Assembly: GCF_011043625.1 (NCBI RefSeq)
Contig: NZ_JAAKGT010000002.1
Span: forward strand, 124,001-188,000
DNA length: 64,000 nucleotides
From: Caulobacter sp. 602-2
GTDB taxonomy: Bacteria; Pseudomonadota; Alphaproteobacteria; Caulobacterales; Caulobacteraceae
Reading direction: 5' to 3'
How positions within the stretch are numbered: the stretch's first letter is position 1; the number at the start of each line of letters is the position of its first letter. Positions 17,306 to 25,958 of this stretch are shown here, one piece after another. The translations under genes were made by a program, and so were the position numbers. The notes under the pieces were generated by a model that did no database searches, was not told where the DNA came from, and saw only the letters and a program-made list of their open reading frames with translations.

Positions 17306-20254
17306 TCAGCAGCAGCCGCCCTTGTCCTTCATCTCCAGGTCGATGGTGATGCGGCGCACCTTCACGCTCTTGAGGTCCTCGCCGGGCAGGTCCAGGCAGT
17401 CGAGCAGCCGCGCGGCCTGCTCGACGCAGGCGTCGGACTTGCGCTCGCCCTTGCCCTCGTTGAACGGCGTCTCGATGTCGGGGTCGATCTTGTAGACCAT
17501 GCCGCCTATGACCTCGCCGCCGGCCTTGGCCGTCACGACGATGTCGCGCTCGCCCGCCTCGGCCGCGTCGGAGGCCGTGAAGGCGGTTCCGGCCTGGACG
17601 TCGAAGGTCACCGCGCGCTGCTCTCCGGGCTTCAGCCGCGCGCCTTCGGCCGGCAGGCCCTTGACCTCGACCCGCCATCCGCGCCGCGCCAGCAGCGGCG
17701 GCAGCGACACCGAGACCTCGACCAGGGCCGAGACCCTCTGCGGGTTGCCCACCCAGAAGCCCTTGCCGTGCAAGCCCGCCATCAGGCCGCGCACGCCGCC
17801 GCCGCCCGGCACCAGGGTGACGTTGCGCTGGGCGACGTTGTTGTCGTTGGGCACCAGCCGCCAGTCCTGCACGACCTCGCCGGCCGTGAACTTGTCGACA
17901 TTGCTGGGATCCCCCGTCGCCGAGACGATCATCAGCATGCAGTCGTGGCCCCAGGTGTTGGTCACCGGCGTCCAGGAGAACGGGCCGACGATCTTCTCCT
18001 CGGTGTCGTTGGCCGCCAGCGAGCCTACCGCCAGCTGCGGCGTCGTCATCGGCTGCAGGTCGTTGGGCCACAGCACGCCGGCCGAGGGCTTGCAGTGGTA
18101 GGCCTTGACCACGACGTTGCTGGCCGGCGAGGTCCCGCGATTGCGGACCTTCACATAGGCGTAGTTGGTCTCGTCCAGCGCCGGCTCCTGGTGCCCGGCC
18201 AGGCCGTCCGCGCTGCGCCGGTTCCAGATCGTGGTCGTCGCCCAGTGCACCGGCAGATAGGGCAGGTACTCGCCGCTGCGGCCGTCGTCGATATAGACGT
18301 CGACGGCCGGCGGGGCGCCGCCGTTCAGGTTCTGCTTCTCGAACGCCCAGGTCAGCACCTTGCCGTAGGCCCCGCCGTACAGCCCCTCGGACGTCCAGTC
18401 GCCGGCGTCGGCGGCCAGCAGGGCGTCCAGGAACAGCGCGGCCGAGGCCGGGTTGCTGGCCGGGGTCAGCGTTCCGACCGCGCGCAGGATCAGATAGGCC
18501 ATGCAGCGGGCCGCGAACTTGCGACGGCCCAGGTCGGGGGAGTCGCCGCCGATCGAGCGATAGGCCCGAAAATGGCTGGTCGCCAGGATCTGCTCGCTCG
18601 CATAGCCGCCGATGTCGCTGGCCCCGCCCCATCCCCAGCCCGCCGCGACGGTTCGGTCGTGACGCCGGCCGATGAAACTGACCCACGGATACGACTCGAA
18701 CCGGTCGGTGGCCGCCGTCTCGGGGTCGTTGAGGATCACCGCCAGGCTGTCGCCGGCACTGTGCGCGAAGCCGAAATTGGCGGTGTTCACGTGGTCATAG
18801 AGAATGCCGTGGCCGCCCAGCTCGTGCAGCACCACGCGCCAGTCGGCGGCGATGCCGATCGGATTGGCCAGGTCGCCCATGTCGGCCAGCTCGAAATCGA
18901 CGCTGGCGATCCCGTCGCCATCGCCGCTGCACGAGGCGTTGCGCTCGATGCCGTCGGTCGTTCCGTAGCGTCCGCGGTGATCGACCGGGATCGGAAAGGT
19001 CGTGCCGCCGAAATAGCTGCTGATCGTGAAGCCCAGGTCCTCGCAGAGCCTGAAGAACCGGTCGCAGTGATAGTAGGCGTTGACCGCCGCGAAGTTGTTG
19101 GTGCGCGAGTCGTAGTCGAAATTGCTGCCGACGGGCCGGGTCGGGGGCGCGACGGTCGCCTGCTCGAAGTCGGAGATCCGCACGAAGTTGCCGCTCAGCG
19201 CCTGCTCCAGGCCCGGTCCCGGCGCGGTCAGGCCAGGCAGGGTCACGCTGGTTCGCAGCGCGGCCGCGCTCAGCGTGGCGTTGTTGGCCGAGGGGCCGTT
19301 GGCGGCGTTGCCCGAGGTGGTGATCGGGTCGCGATCGAACACCAGCCCGTTGACGTTCGAGGTCAGGCCCCGAAGGTAGAGAACCGCGCCGGTCTCGACC
19401 TCGACCAGCGCCCGCCAGTTGATCAGCTGGCCGTTCCAGGGCGCGCGGAGGATCAGTTCCGCCACCAGGTACCAGTGCCCCGGCCGGATGGAGGTGGGAA
19501 CCTCGGGCAGGGGCAGGGTCGGGTGCGCGTCGACGTGCGCGCCGGCCGCCGTCAGCCGGGGGATCTCGCCGTTGGTGTGGTCGTGCTCCTGCGGGAAATC
19601 GTCCAGACGGGTCCTGGGGTCGTAGCGATGGACGTAGAACCGGCCCCGGATCAGCTTCGCCGCGGTCTTGCCGGTGGTCGCGCCCTTGGCCTCGGCGCCC
19701 AGCACCTCGGCCAGGCCGATGGGTTCGGCCGCCTTGGCCTGCCTGGCCTTGGCCTCCTCGGCCGTCTTGGCCGGCGCGAGGAGCTCGGGATCGACCTTCT
19801 CGCCGGTGCGGAACAGCTCCCGGAAGCGCTCGATGGCCTTGGCCGACGGCAGCTTGGCGTCGATGTCGCCCTCGCTGGTGTTTGTCGCCGCCAGCACCCG
19901 CGCGGGCCCGTGCTTGAGCGTGGCCGTCAGTCCCGCGCCCCAGACCGGCACGTTCAGATAGGTCTGCCGCCAGCCATAGGTCGTGGTGTCGAAGTTCGCC
20001 TTCTCGTCGCCGAACCGGTACTCGGCCTTCTGGTCGCGCGGGTCGTGATAGCCCACCGGCTGGTCCATGCCGCGCAGGGTCTCCGCGCCGATCCCCAGGT
20101 TCGGGGCCAGCTCGCGCAGGTGCGTCGCGGCCGCCTCGCGTCCTCGCAGCTTTTCCGCCGCGGGATATTCGTCGACATAGCTGACGCCGCGGATCTGATC
20201 CCTTGGATCGATCGTGATATTGGCGCCGAAATTCGGATCATAAGCCCGTGTCAT
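17306..20254 (-). CDS. Large gluzincin-like (M4/M36-type) protein with altered zinc motif
   Basis: A 982-residue protein with no signal peptide, starting MTRAYDPNFGANITIDP. Residues ~75-300 resemble a thermolysin/fungalysin pro-domain. The catalytic-type region reads VVLHELGGHGILYDHV, that is H477-E478-x3-H482 instead of HExxH. The helix that in thermolysin supplies the third ligand reads AHSAGDSLAV, with H498 four residues before D502, where thermolysin has E. After it come about 400 residues of beta-rich sequence (for example VVVKAYHCKPSAG and TLVPGGGGVRG). The chain ends GGCC. Peptidase activity is doubtful until the metal site is tested. Family-level similarity is inferred from motifs only. 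Confidence 0.7.
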   Translation of the reverse strand: MTRAYDPNFGANITIDPRDQIRGVSYVDEYPAAEKLRGREAAATHLRELAPNLGIGAETLRGMDQPVGYHDPRDQKAEYRFGDEKANFDTTTYGWRQTYLNVPVWGAGLTATLKHGPARVLAATNTSEGDIDAKLPSAKAIERFRELFRTGEKVDPELLAPAKTAEEAKARQAKAAEPIGLAEVLGAEAKGATTGKTAAKLIRGRFYVHRYDPRTRLDDFPQEHDHTNGEIPRLTAAGAHVDAHPTLPLPEVPTSIRPGHWYLVAELILRAPWNGQLINWRALVEVETGAVLYLRGLTSNVNGLVFDRDPITTSGNAANGPSANNATLSAAALRTSVTLPGLTAPGPGLEQALSGNFVRISDFEQATVAPPTRPVGSNFDYDSRTNNFAAVNAYYHCDRFFRLCEDLGFTISSYFGGTTFPIPVDHRGRYGTTDGIERNASCSGDGDGIASVDFELADMGDLANPIGIAADWRVVLHELGGHGILYDHVNTANFGFAHSAGDSLAVILNDPETAATDRFESYPWVSFIGRRHDRTVAAGWGWGGASDIGGYASEQILATSHFRAYRSIGGDSPDLGRRKFAARCMAYLILRAVGTLTPASNPASAALFLDALLAADAGDWTSEGLYGGAYGKVLTWAFEKQNLNGGAPPAVDVYIDDGRSGEYLPYLPVHWATTTIWNRRSADGLAGHQEPALDETNYAYVKVRNRGTSPASNVVVKAYHCKPSAGVLWPNDLQPMTTPQLAVGSLAANDTEEKIVGPFSWTPVTNTWGHDCMLMIVSATGDPSNVDKFTAGEVVQDWRLVPNDNNVAQRNVTLVPGGGGVRGLMAGLHGKGFWVGNPQRVSALVEVSVSLPPLLARRGWRVEVKGLPAEGARLKPGEQRAVTFDVQAGTAFTASDAAEAGERDIVVTAKAGGEVIGGMVYKIDPDIETPFNEGKGERKSDACVEQAARLLDCLDLPGEDLKSVKVRRITIDLEMKDKGGCC

Positions 20255-20420
20255 GCGGAACAACCTTTCCGGCTGAAGTCCAGGCAAGATTGGTGCTGTT
20301 GGGAAACGCGCCCAGCTGACATCTGCAGGTCTGGGATGACGGGCGCGACCATATCTCAGGACGACGCCTATCGCAACCATTGCGTGTATTTACAGAAATG
20401 CACCTGAGTTTCGGCGATCG

Positions 20421-20459
20421 CGCAAAAGAAAGGGGGCGCCCGCCATGCGGACGCCCCCT
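20421..20459 (-). terminator. Rho-independent terminator after the DUF885 gene
   Basis: Read on the minus strand, GGGGGCGTCCGC, a short loop and GGGCGCCCCC are followed by TTTCTTTTG. It starts about 40 bases after the stop of the DUF885 gene, which is also on the minus strand. Confidence 0.75.
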
Positions 20460-20498
20460 CGCCTCTTTCCGTCCCTTTCGGGCCGGGTCGGCCGTGAT

Positions 20499-22334
20499 CT
20501 ACTTTCCGGCCTTGGCGGCGGCGACGTAGTCGTCGACCACGCGGTCCAGCACGGTCAGCGGGGTCATGCCCGACAGCAGGCCCGCATCGTGGAACTTCTT
20601 GATGTCGAACTTCTTGCCCAGGGCCTTCTTGGCGCGCTCGCGGGCGCGCAGCCAGGTGATCTTGCCGATCATGTACGAGCAGGCCTGGCCCGGCCACACG
20701 ACGTAGCGTTCGATCTCGGTGACCGTGCCGCTTTCCTCGTCGCCCATGGTTTCGGCCATGTACTTGATGGCCTGTTCGCGGGTCCACTTCTTGTAGTGCA
20801 TGCCGCTGTCGACCACCAGGCGCACGGCGCGGAACAGGGCGTCGTGCAGCATGCCGATGTGGCCGCGCGGGTCGTTCTTGTAGATGCCCATCTCGACGGC
20901 CAGCTCTTCCGAATAGAGCGCCCAGCCCTCGGCGTAGCCCGAGAAGCCGATGACCTTGCGGATCAGCGGCAGGCCTTGCGCCTCATTCGACAGCGACAGT
21001 TGCAGGTGGTGGCCCGGAACGCCTTCGTGCACCGTCAGCGTGGTCAGGGTGTACTTGGCCTGCTCGGCCGTGTCGCGCAGGTTGATCCAGTAGATCCCCG
21101 GGCGCTTGCCGTCGAGCGAGGGCGAGTTGTAGTAGCCGCCCGGCGCGCCGGCCTCGATGGCCTTGGGCACGCGGCGGATTTCCAGCGGGGCCTTGGGCAG
21201 CTGGCCGAAATAGGCCGGCAGCTGCTTTTCGATCCACTTGGCCTTCTCGTTCAGGTCGGCGATCAGCTTTTCCTTGGACGGGTCGGTGTTCTCGTAGATG
21301 TCCTTGCCCAGCTCGGCCATGCGCTCGCCGACCGTGCCCTTGCTCATGCCGATCGACTTGAACAGCTTGTCGGCCTCGGCCGAGATCGACTTCACCAGGT
21401 CCAGGCCCAGCTGGTGGATCTCTTCGGGGGCGATGGTGGCGGTCGTGTAGTTCTTCAGCGACACGGCGTAGTAGTCGCCGCCGTCCTTCAGGCGCCACAC
21501 GCCGGCGTCGTGGTTGGCCTTCGGGCGCACGCTTTCCAGCAGCGCGATCTGGCGCTTCAGCGCCGGCAGCACCGAGTTTTCATAGACCTTCGAAGCCTCG
21601 CCCGCCCAGTCGCCGGCGATGTTCTTTTCCTTGGTGCGGCGGGCCACCGACTTGACCAGGGTGGTGTCGGCCGTCGGGGTGTCGGCGAAGGCCTTCATCT
21701 GGATGAGGGCCTTGTCGATGATGAAGTCGGGCGGGATCACGCCGTCGGCGTAGTCGCGCTTGGCGATCAGGGTCTCCTGATCCATCAGGCGGGCGAAGCC
21801 TTCCATGCGCTGCAGGTAGGCGTCGGCGTCGGACTTGGTCTCGATGCTGTGCTGCGTGTCGAGGAAGTCGGGCATCTGCTGGTAGCTGCCGGTCAGCTGG
21901 CTCAGCACGTAGGGCGCGCCCGAACCGCCGCCGGCGTAGGTGAACTTGCGGTTGCCTTCGTCCTGCACCGCCAGGGTGAACTCGACGGTGTCGTAGTTGA
22001 CGGCGTCCATGCCCGACAGCTGCTTGCGGTCGATCGAGCGCAGCTCGGCCAGCTGGGCGCTGGTCTGGGCGGCGCCGGCGGCGATCGCCTCGAACGAGCG
22101 GTCCGACAGCAGGCCCTTGGTCCAGGCCAGGTCGTCCTTGTCGAGGCCCAGGCCGGTGGTCAGCTCGGGCGCCTGGCGCATCAGCTTGGCCATCGCCACG
22201 TCGAAGAACGCGTTCATCTTGGCGGCTTCGCCAGAGGCCGAGGCGGCCGGCTGGGCGAAGCCCAGCGACGGGGCGGCGGCGGCGGCCAGGCCTGCGGCCA
22301 CGGTCGACAGCAGGAGTTCGCGGCGGTTTTGCAA
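20499..22334 (-). CDS. DUF885-family exported protein, putative metallo-hydrolase
   Basis: A 611-residue protein. I place the start at the TTG at 22334, which gives MQNRRELLLSTVAAGLAAAA, a twin-arginine-like signal peptide ending in SLGFAQ, with an AAGGGGA ribosome site. DUF885 proteins are a large bacterial family with helical folds and a zinc-like motif; here it reads TVHEGVPGHHLQ (H436, E437 and H442), followed by FSGYAEGWALYSEELA, which supplies further acidic ligands. The family is often annotated as peptidase-like, though the substrate is unknown. The C-terminus shows RYVVWPGQACSYMIGKITWL, typical of the family. Confidence 0.88.
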   Translation of the reverse strand: MQNRRELLLSTVAAGLAAAAAPSLGFAQPAASASGEAAKMNAFFDVAMAKLMRQAPELTTGLGLDKDDLAWTKGLLSDRSFEAIAAGAAQTSAQLAELRSIDRKQLSGMDAVNYDTVEFTLAVQDEGNRKFTYAGGGSGAPYVLSQLTGSYQQMPDFLDTQHSIETKSDADAYLQRMEGFARLMDQETLIAKRDYADGVIPPDFIIDKALIQMKAFADTPTADTTLVKSVARRTKEKNIAGDWAGEASKVYENSVLPALKRQIALLESVRPKANHDAGVWRLKDGGDYYAVSLKNYTTATIAPEEIHQLGLDLVKSISAEADKLFKSIGMSKGTVGERMAELGKDIYENTDPSKEKLIADLNEKAKWIEKQLPAYFGQLPKAPLEIRRVPKAIEAGAPGGYYNSPSLDGKRPGIYWINLRDTAEQAKYTLTTLTVHEGVPGHHLQLSLSNEAQGLPLIRKVIGFSGYAEGWALYSEELAVEMGIYKNDPRGHIGMLHDALFRAVRLVVDSGMHYKKWTREQAIKYMAETMGDEESGTVTEIERYVVWPGQACSYMIGKITWLRARERAKKALGKKFDIKKFHDAGLLSGMTPLTVLDRVVDDYVAAAKAGK

Positions 22335-22534
22335 GAGAAAGTCCCCTTCCCTTGGACCCTCCCCCTCCGGTCGGGCCCTATCGTGAGTTCCGGCGGTTTT
22401 CGACTCCGCGCCGGAAAGGCTGGGCGAAGGCGTAAATGTCCCCGGCTGGCGGGGCAACCGGGGACGGATTAATTCCGTGTCATTCGAGCTTGGAATAATC
22501 CGCCCCGGCTCCTGCCGCCCCCTGGGCGGGCGCC

Positions 22535-23503
22535 TCAGCGCTCGCCCTTGTACAGACGCCAGGCGGCCGCGCCGATCTGGCAGGCGAAGGTGATGCCGGC
22601 GACCAGCATCGTCACGTGGAAGCCCAGGCCGATCACGTGCTCCAGGCGGGCGACCTCGGCGCTCGAGGCGGTCAGCGGCTGCAGGGTGAACAGCGGCAGC
22701 GACTTCCACATCACCGTGGTCAGGGCCATGCCGCCCGCCGCCAGGACCAGTTCGAAGGCCGCCCGCAGCCGCACCCGGCCCGGCTGGACCAGCGTGACCA
22801 GGGCCGAGACCAGCTGCACCGCCGCCCAGGCCAGGATCGGCCAGAACAGGGTCTGCCAGATCGCCGACGGCTGCAGCGCCACGGTCCCCTTCACCGTCAG
22901 GTCGCCCACGTCCACCTTCCACAGGCCCGTCCACCACAGGATGAACAGCGCCACCACGACCATCTCGAACACCGCGTTGAAGCGGGTCTCGAACAGGCCC
23001 TTCTTAGTGCTCGCCACCGGCAGGTCGCTGACCTTCCATTCGGTCAGGCCCGTCAGCGGCACCCAGCCGCGCTCGATGCCGGCCGCCACCAGCGTGACCA
23101 GGCCCGTCAGCATCAGGGCCGAGCTCGGGAAGTGGTCGAAGGCGGCGTCGGCGATCAGCCGGGCCGGATTGCCGTCGCCCAGGAAGACCGCGGCCAGGGC
23201 CGGGATCAGCGAGATCGCCGCCGCCACGGCCAGCGCGATCTTCAGCGCGAACACGTAGAACGGATAGAGCGTCGGGCCGATCAGGCTCTGCTGGGGGCCG
23301 TAGCGGCCGGCCACCGCCAGCGGGTGGCCGAAGTCCTTGAGCACCGCCTCGCGCTCCTTGTCGGTCAGGGGGCGGCCCAGCGCCTCCTCCTTCTCCTCGA
23401 AGCGGTTGAGCAGCAGGTCGCGCAGTTCGGCGACGATGTCCTCGCGCTGGGCCTTGGGCAGCAGGGCGGCGACGGCGGTGAGATAGCGGTCGAGCAGGTT
23501 CAT
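22535..23503 (-). CDS. HAAS-domain membrane protein, partner of PadR
   Basis: A 322-residue protein. The first ~70 residues (MNLLDRYLTAVAALLPKAQREDIVAELRDLLLNRFEEKEEALGRPLTDKE) match the HAAS or permease-prefix helical domain found in proteins encoded next to PadR regulators. The remainder contains about six hydrophobic segments (for example FALKIALAVAAAISLIPALAAVF). It follows the PadR gene after 12 bases on the same strand, so the pair forms the usual PadR-HAAS operon. Such pairs are thought to sense or adjust the membrane, but the function of this one is not known. Confidence 0.85.
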   Translation of the reverse strand: MNLLDRYLTAVAALLPKAQREDIVAELRDLLLNRFEEKEEALGRPLTDKEREAVLKDFGHPLAVAGRYGPQQSLIGPTLYPFYVFALKIALAVAAAISLIPALAAVFLGDGNPARLIADAAFDHFPSSALMLTGLVTLVAAGIERGWVPLTGLTEWKVSDLPVASTKKGLFETRFNAVFEMVVVALFILWWTGLWKVDVGDLTVKGTVALQPSAIWQTLFWPILAWAAVQLVSALVTLVQPGRVRLRAAFELVLAAGGMALTTVMWKSLPLFTLQPLTASSAEVARLEHVIGLGFHVTMLVAGITFACQIGAAAWRLYKGER

Positions 23504-23515
23504 GATCCAGTCCCC

Positions 23516-23845
23516 TCAGATCAGATTTTGCAGGGTGTCGTTGATGGCGCGCCACTCGGCGGCCAGGCGTTCGAGGACGGTCTCGCCCTCGGTGGAGAGG
23601 CGGTAGAAGCGCTTCTTGCGCTTCTCCTCCTCGCGCCATTCGGAAGTCAGCAGGCCCTGGCCCTCGAGCCGGCGCAGCATCGGGTAGAGCGCGCCTTCGT
23701 CGATCTCCAGGCCGACCTCCGCCAGGGCCTGGCGCAGGCTGTAGCCGTAGCGCTCGACCTTCAGCTGGGCGAGCACGGCCAGGATCAGCGTCCCGCGACG
23801 CAGCTCCTGGCGGAGGGATTCGAAGATGTCCGTGTCTGTCGGCAT
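23516..23845 (-). CDS. PadR-family transcriptional regulator
   Basis: A 109-residue winged-helix protein with the PadR signature: ELRRGTLILAVLAQLKVERYGYSLRQALAEVGLEIDEGALYPMLRRLEGQGLLTSEWREEEKRKKRFYRLSTEGE. The start at 23845 gives MPTDTDIFESL. Two overlapping palindromes (AGTGTG-N5-CACACT and CTGTGTG-T-CACACAG) lie about 43-73 bases upstream and are likely its operators, so autorepression is expected. It is the first gene of the operon with the HAAS protein. Confidence 0.93.
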   Translation of the reverse strand: MPTDTDIFESLRQELRRGTLILAVLAQLKVERYGYSLRQALAEVGLEIDEGALYPMLRRLEGQGLLTSEWREEEKRKKRFYRLSTEGETVLERLAAEWRAINDTLQNLI

Positions 23846-23888
23846 TGGCGTGACCGGTTTGGTGTGCGGCGCATGGTGTGCAGCACAT

Positions 23889-23918
23889 AGTGTGCGATAC
23901 ACACTGTGTGTCACACAG
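23889..23918. promoter_or_regulatory. Overlapping palindromes, probable PadR operator
   Basis: AGTGTG-CGATA-CACACT (23889-23905) overlaps CTGTGTG-T-CACACAG (23904-23918), a perfect 15-bp dyad. Further GGTGTG and GCACAT halves lie toward the gene. The sequence is in the region upstream of the PadR start. TG/CA-rich dyads of this kind are typical of PadR operators; binding is inferred. Confidence 0.55.
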
Positions 23919-24038
23919 TAGATGAGCGGGTCAACCGGCGTTCGCTGAATTCTTCGTAATGAAAAAGGGGCGCGACCCGCCGGCCGCGCCCCCTTCCCTT
24001 CGTCTTCGTCCTGCGCCCGCGCGACGGCGGGCGGCCGA

Positions 24039-24776
24039 TCAGATGATGCCGCCGTTGGCCCGCAGCACCTGGCCATTGATCCAGGCGCCGTCCGGCCCCG
24101 CCAGGAAGGCCACGGCGGCGGCGATGTCCTCCGGCTGGCCCAGCCGCTCCAGCGGCGCGGCCTTGGCCAGGCGCTCGACCAGCTCCGGCGACTTGCCCTC
24201 CAGGAACAGCGGCGTGGCCGTCGGTCCCGGCGCGATGACGTTGGCGGTGATCTCGCGGCCGCGCAGCTCGCGGGCCAGGATCTGGGTCAGGGTCTCCACC
24301 GCCGCCTTCGAGGCCGCATAGGCGCCGTAGGTCGGCAGCAGCAGGCCCACCACGCTGGTCGAGACGCTGACGATCCGTCCGCCCGCGCGCACCTGGCGGG
24401 CGGCCTCGCGCAGCACGTTGAACGCGCCCTTCAGATTGATCGCGATGGTCCGGTCGAACAGCGCGTCGTCGGTCTCGGCGATCGGCGCCAGCTCCAGCAC
24501 GCCGGCGTTGGCGACCACGACGTCGATCCCGCCGAACGCCGCCTGGCCCGCCGCGAACATCGCCGCCACCGCCGCCGGATCGGCCACGTCGGCCTGCACG
24601 GTGATCGCCCGGCCGCCCGCGGCCTCGATCTCGGCGGCCAGCGCCTGCGCCGGCTGGGCCCGGCCGCCATAGTGGACGACCACCGCGAAACCGTCTTGCG
24701 CCAGGCGCCGCGCGGTCGCCGCGCCGATGCCGCCGGAGGCCCCGGTCACCAGGGCGGTCTTGAGGGTCGTGGTCAT
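24039..24776 (-). CDS. Short-chain dehydrogenase/reductase (classical SDR)
   Basis: A 245-residue SDR. The cofactor motif is TGASGGIG, with VVVHYGG at the end of strand two and NAGV at the substrate loop. The catalytic residues are S in VSVSTS, and Y and K in YGAYAASKAA. The C-terminal AWINGQVLRANGGII is typical of 3-oxoacyl-ACP-reductase-like members. Substrate is unknown. It is divergent from the LysR gene at 24875 with a 98-base shared region holding a dyad, so it is probably the regulated target. Confidence 0.9.
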   Translation of the reverse strand: MTTTLKTALVTGASGGIGAATARRLAQDGFAVVVHYGGRAQPAQALAAEIEAAGGRAITVQADVADPAAVAAMFAAGQAAFGGIDVVVANAGVLELAPIAETDDALFDRTIAINLKGAFNVLREAARQVRAGGRIVSVSTSVVGLLLPTYGAYAASKAAVETLTQILARELRGREITANVIAPGPTATPLFLEGKSPELVERLAKAAPLERLGQPEDIAAAVAFLAGPDGAWINGQVLRANGGII

Positions 24777-24856
24777 GGGGATCTCCTTGCGGCGTCGAAC
24801 GTCGCGCACTGTGGCCCATCGCCGGATTTGAATAATTACCGCATCTTCGGCATCAC

Positions 24857-24874
24857 TATTCGAACCAGCGAATA
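24857..24874. promoter_or_regulatory. TATTCG-N6-CGAATA dyad between SDR and LysR genes
   Basis: A perfect 6-bp inverted repeat with a 6-bp centre that ends immediately before the ATG of the LysR gene (24875). A related TTGAATAATT stretch lies upstream at about 24828-24838. The place is suited to autorepression and divergent control of the SDR gene. Confidence 0.5.
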
Positions 24875-25774
24875 ATGGAGCCCGCCGTGGACCGCTTCGA
24901 CGCCATGCGCCTCTTCGCCCGCATCGTCGAGCGCCGCAGCTTCACCCAGGCCGCCGCCGACCTTTCCCTGCCCCGCTCCACCGCTACCGAGGCCGTGCAG
25001 CAGCTGGAAGCGCGCCTGGGCGTGCGGCTCCTGCAGCGCACCACCCGCAGCGTCGCCCCCACCCTCGACGGCGAGGCCTACTACCGGCGCTGCCTGACGC
25101 TGCTCGACGCGCTCGACGAGACCGAGAACGCCTTTCGCCGCGCCAGCCCGCGCGGCGAGCTTCGCGTCGACGTCCAGGGCGCCCTGGCCCGCCGCTTCCT
25201 GCTGCCCGGCCTGCCCGCGTTCCTGGCGGCCTATCCCGAGCTTCGCCTGCGCATGACCGAGGGCGACCGGCTGATCGACCTGGTGGCCGAGGGCGTCGAC
25301 TGCGTGCTGCGCCTGGGAACGCCCGCCGACGGCGCGATGGCCGCCCGCCGCGTGGCCCTGCTGCCCGAGGCCACCTGCGCGGCCCCCGCCTATATCGAGC
25401 GCCACGGCGCGCCCGAGACGCCCGCAGATCTAGCCCGCCACCACATGGTCGGCTTTTCCCGCCCCGACGGCGGCTGGCACCCGCTGGAAGTCACCGAGGC
25501 CGGCGCCGTCCGCCAGATCCCCGTCCGCGCCGAGGTCGTGGTCTCCAGCGCCGAAAGCTCGCTGGCCATGGGCCTCTTGGGCCTGGGCCTGATCCAGCTG
25601 CCCCGCTATCGCGCCGAGGAGCACCTGGCTTCGGGCGCCCTGGTCGAGGTGCTGAAAGACCATGCGCCCACGCCCACCCCGGTGAACCTGCTCTGGCCCC
25701 GCGACCGCCAGCTCTCGGCCAGGACGCGGGTGTTCATCGACTGGGCGGCGTCGCGGTTCGCCGGTGTGGGGTGA
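24875..25774 (+). CDS. LysR-family transcriptional regulator (divergent from SDR gene)
   Basis: A 299-residue LysR protein of the group beginning DRFDAMRLFARIVERRSFTQAAADLSLPRSTATEAVQQLEARLGVRLLQRTTRSVAPTLDGE. These regulators are typically encoded next to, and divergent from, an SDR or other oxidoreductase gene, as here. The effector domain contains GVDCVLRLG and VSSAESSLAMGLLGLGLIQLP. Its ATG is just after a TATTCG-N6-CGAATA dyad, so it would repress itself when bound. The inducer is unknown. Confidence 0.93.
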   Translation: MEPAVDRFDAMRLFARIVERRSFTQAAADLSLPRSTATEAVQQLEARLGVRLLQRTTRSVAPTLDGEAYYRRCLTLLDALDETENAFRRASPRGELRVDVQGALARRFLLPGLPAFLAAYPELRLRMTEGDRLIDLVAEGVDCVLRLGTPADGAMAARRVALLPEATCAAPAYIERHGAPETPADLARHHMVGFSRPDGGWHPLEVTEAGAVRQIPVRAEVVVSSAESSLAMGLLGLGLIQLPRYRAEEHLASGALVEVLKDHAPTPTPVNLLWPRDRQLSARTRVFIDWAASRFAGVG

Positions 25775-25958
25775 GCCCAGCCCGCCCAGCCGCCTCAAGA
25801 TCAGCAGCAGGCCGTCAAGCGACTATCGCAAGGGTGGTTAATTGACGCCGGAAAACCCATTGCGATAGCCTCGCTGGCGTTGGGGTGTCGAGGAGCGGCT
25901 GGGGAGCCGGGCGACGGGGCGAGACCCTTCGCCCGCCCGCGCCGCGCGCCGTCGGGGG

